Shown here piece by piece: positions 6,440 to 7,062 of a DNA stretch of 7,062 bases. The notes under the pieces are model-generated. The model saw only the letters and a program-made list of their open reading frames with translations. It ran no database searches and was not told where the DNA came from. Source of the stretch: Thermoplasmata archaeon (GTDB lineage Archaea; Thermoplasmatota; E2; DHVEG-1); the NCBI GenBank assembly GCA_030606465.1, contig JAUWGL010000042.1, positions 1 through 7,062 on the forward strand. The letters run 5' to 3'. Position numbers and translations under genes: made by a program. Each line of letters starts with the position of its first letter. Positions within the stretch are counted from its first letter, which is position 1.

Positions 6440-7062
6440 ATGATATTTGCTTTATCGGATTTAGCACAAATCGGTTTATATCTGTTGTATATTCTCCTGC
6501 CTATTCTTGCTCTGTATTTTGCGTATTTAATACTAACTAAGGCTTTTAGGTACATGGGATTTTCTTCAATTGAAGCAATAATTATTGTTTTTGTTTCTTT
6601 TATTCTTGGTGCAGGCTTAGTTAATGAATATGTTGGATTTAATTTTTCCAATATCTATCTTTTTTCATCTGGAAACTGGGATATAGGAATAAACACAGGT
6701 GGAGCAATAATACCTATAATACTTAGTATATATTTGATTATTAAAAATAAGATTAAACTGTCTAAAGTTACTATTGGAATTGTAGTTGTAGCAACTATTA
6801 CTTATTTTGTTACCTATCCAAAACCAGAGAGCGGGATTGTTTCTCCTTATCCGCTGTTTCTTTTACCTGCTATTTTTGCTAGTTTTGCTTCAGTAATTCT
6901 TTTATGGAAGAATTTTAGAAAAGCAGCTCCTCTTGCGTATATTTCTGGAACGTTAGGTGTATTAATTGGCGCAGATGTTTTCCATCTTTATGAGCTTTTA
7001 AGTTATTCAGTAGATAAACCAACAGCAGCTGTTATTGGAGGAGCAATTGTATTTGATATGAT
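6440..7062 (+). CDS. DUF1614 family polytopic membrane protein (C-terminus cut off by window edge)
   Basis: Integral cytoplasmic membrane protein of unknown function. I assign it to DUF1614 from the motif series and not from any known activity. The frame is open for 207 codons from ATG 6440 to the window edge. Hydrophobic segments are at about 10-32, 44-61, 87-101, 110-126, 138-156, 164-183 and from 195, giving six or seven membrane helices. Family-like blocks are GINTGGAIIPIILS at 83-96, a VTYPKP turn at 124-129, YISGTLGVLIGADVFHL at 167-183 and VIGGAIVFD at 198-206, the last resembling the GGAGTFDG block. D179 and D206, buried polar residues in otherwise hydrophobic helices, are the likeliest functional positions. 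There is no ribosome binding site before the ATG, and the TATA box at 6407-6416 lies about 28 nt upstream, so translation is probably leaderless. It is divergent from alaS, with no evident functional tie. Confidence 0.75.
   Translation, partial: MIFALSDLAQIGLYLLYILLPILALYFAYLILTKAFRYMGFSSIEAIIIVFVSFILGAGLVNEYVGFNFSNIYLFSSGNWDIGINTGGAIIPIILSIYLIIKNKIKLSKVTIGIVVVATITYFVTYPKPESGIVSPYPLFLLPAIFASFASVILLWKNFRKAAPLAYISGTLGVLIGADVFHLYELLSYSVDKPTAAVIGGAIVFDM

Noticed and set aside
6421..6651. A 76-codon minus-strand open frame opposite the start of the DUF1614 gene
   Set aside because: It has no ribosome binding site, would cover the shared promoter, and is the antisense shadow of a hydrophobic coding sequence with clear family motifs.
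6326..6919. A 16-bp exact direct repeat (ATGGAAGAATTTTAGA) at 6326-6341 and 6904-6919
   Set aside because: One copy lies in the alaS N-terminal coding region (antisense) and the other in the DUF1614 gene. The flanks share nothing, there is no third copy, and the word is AT-rich, so chance is the best explanation.

Overview
This is a compact, AT-rich archaeal (euryarchaeote-like) chromosomal segment of core information-processing genes. The evidence is an archaeal-type alanyl-tRNA synthetase with an N-terminal zinc motif, a class I lysyl-tRNA synthetase, a Sec61-beta protein, a PyrE-like GfcR-family regulator, a CDKAL1-type tRNA methylthiotransferase, TATA-box promoters and GGAG/GTGA-type ribosome binding sites. 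The exact lineage cannot be fixed from the sequence alone. There are no mobile elements, CRISPR arrays, rRNA or tRNA genes visible, and nothing that looks recently transferred.

Layout. Bases 1-3292 hold a probable three-gene operon on the minus strand, transcribed gfcR-like (3292-2723), lysS (2683-1133), then the methylthiotransferase gene (1106 to beyond the left edge). The gaps are only 39 and 26 nt, and no internal promoter or terminator is convincing. Bases 3293-3445 are a divergent promoter region built as a large imperfect inverted repeat, in which each arm carries the same promoter-like sequence, one firing left into the gfcR operon and one firing right into sec61-beta (3446-3619). sec61-beta converges on alaS (6370-3626, minus) with just 6 nt between the stop codons, so the transcript ends probably overlap. 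Bases 6371-6439 are a second, very short divergent promoter region. A single palindromic TATA box there can serve alaS on the left, with a short leader and ribosome binding site, and a DUF1614-type membrane protein on the right (6440 to beyond the right edge), apparently leaderless.

How the genes fit together. Two aminoacyl-tRNA synthetases charge tRNA-Lys and tRNA-Ala. The methylthiotransferase makes ms2t6A at position 37 of ANN-decoding tRNAs, which in characterised systems is chiefly tRNA-Lys(UUU), so its operon with lysS is functionally sensible. Sec61-beta belongs to the protein-export channel. The GfcR-like protein, with a DNA-binding helix-turn-helix and a PRPP-binding domain, is the only evident regulator and heads the lysS operon. 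The most interesting signal is the mirrored promoter pair between it and sec61-beta. Otherwise this is an ordinary housekeeping region, and I do not see a hidden novel system in it.
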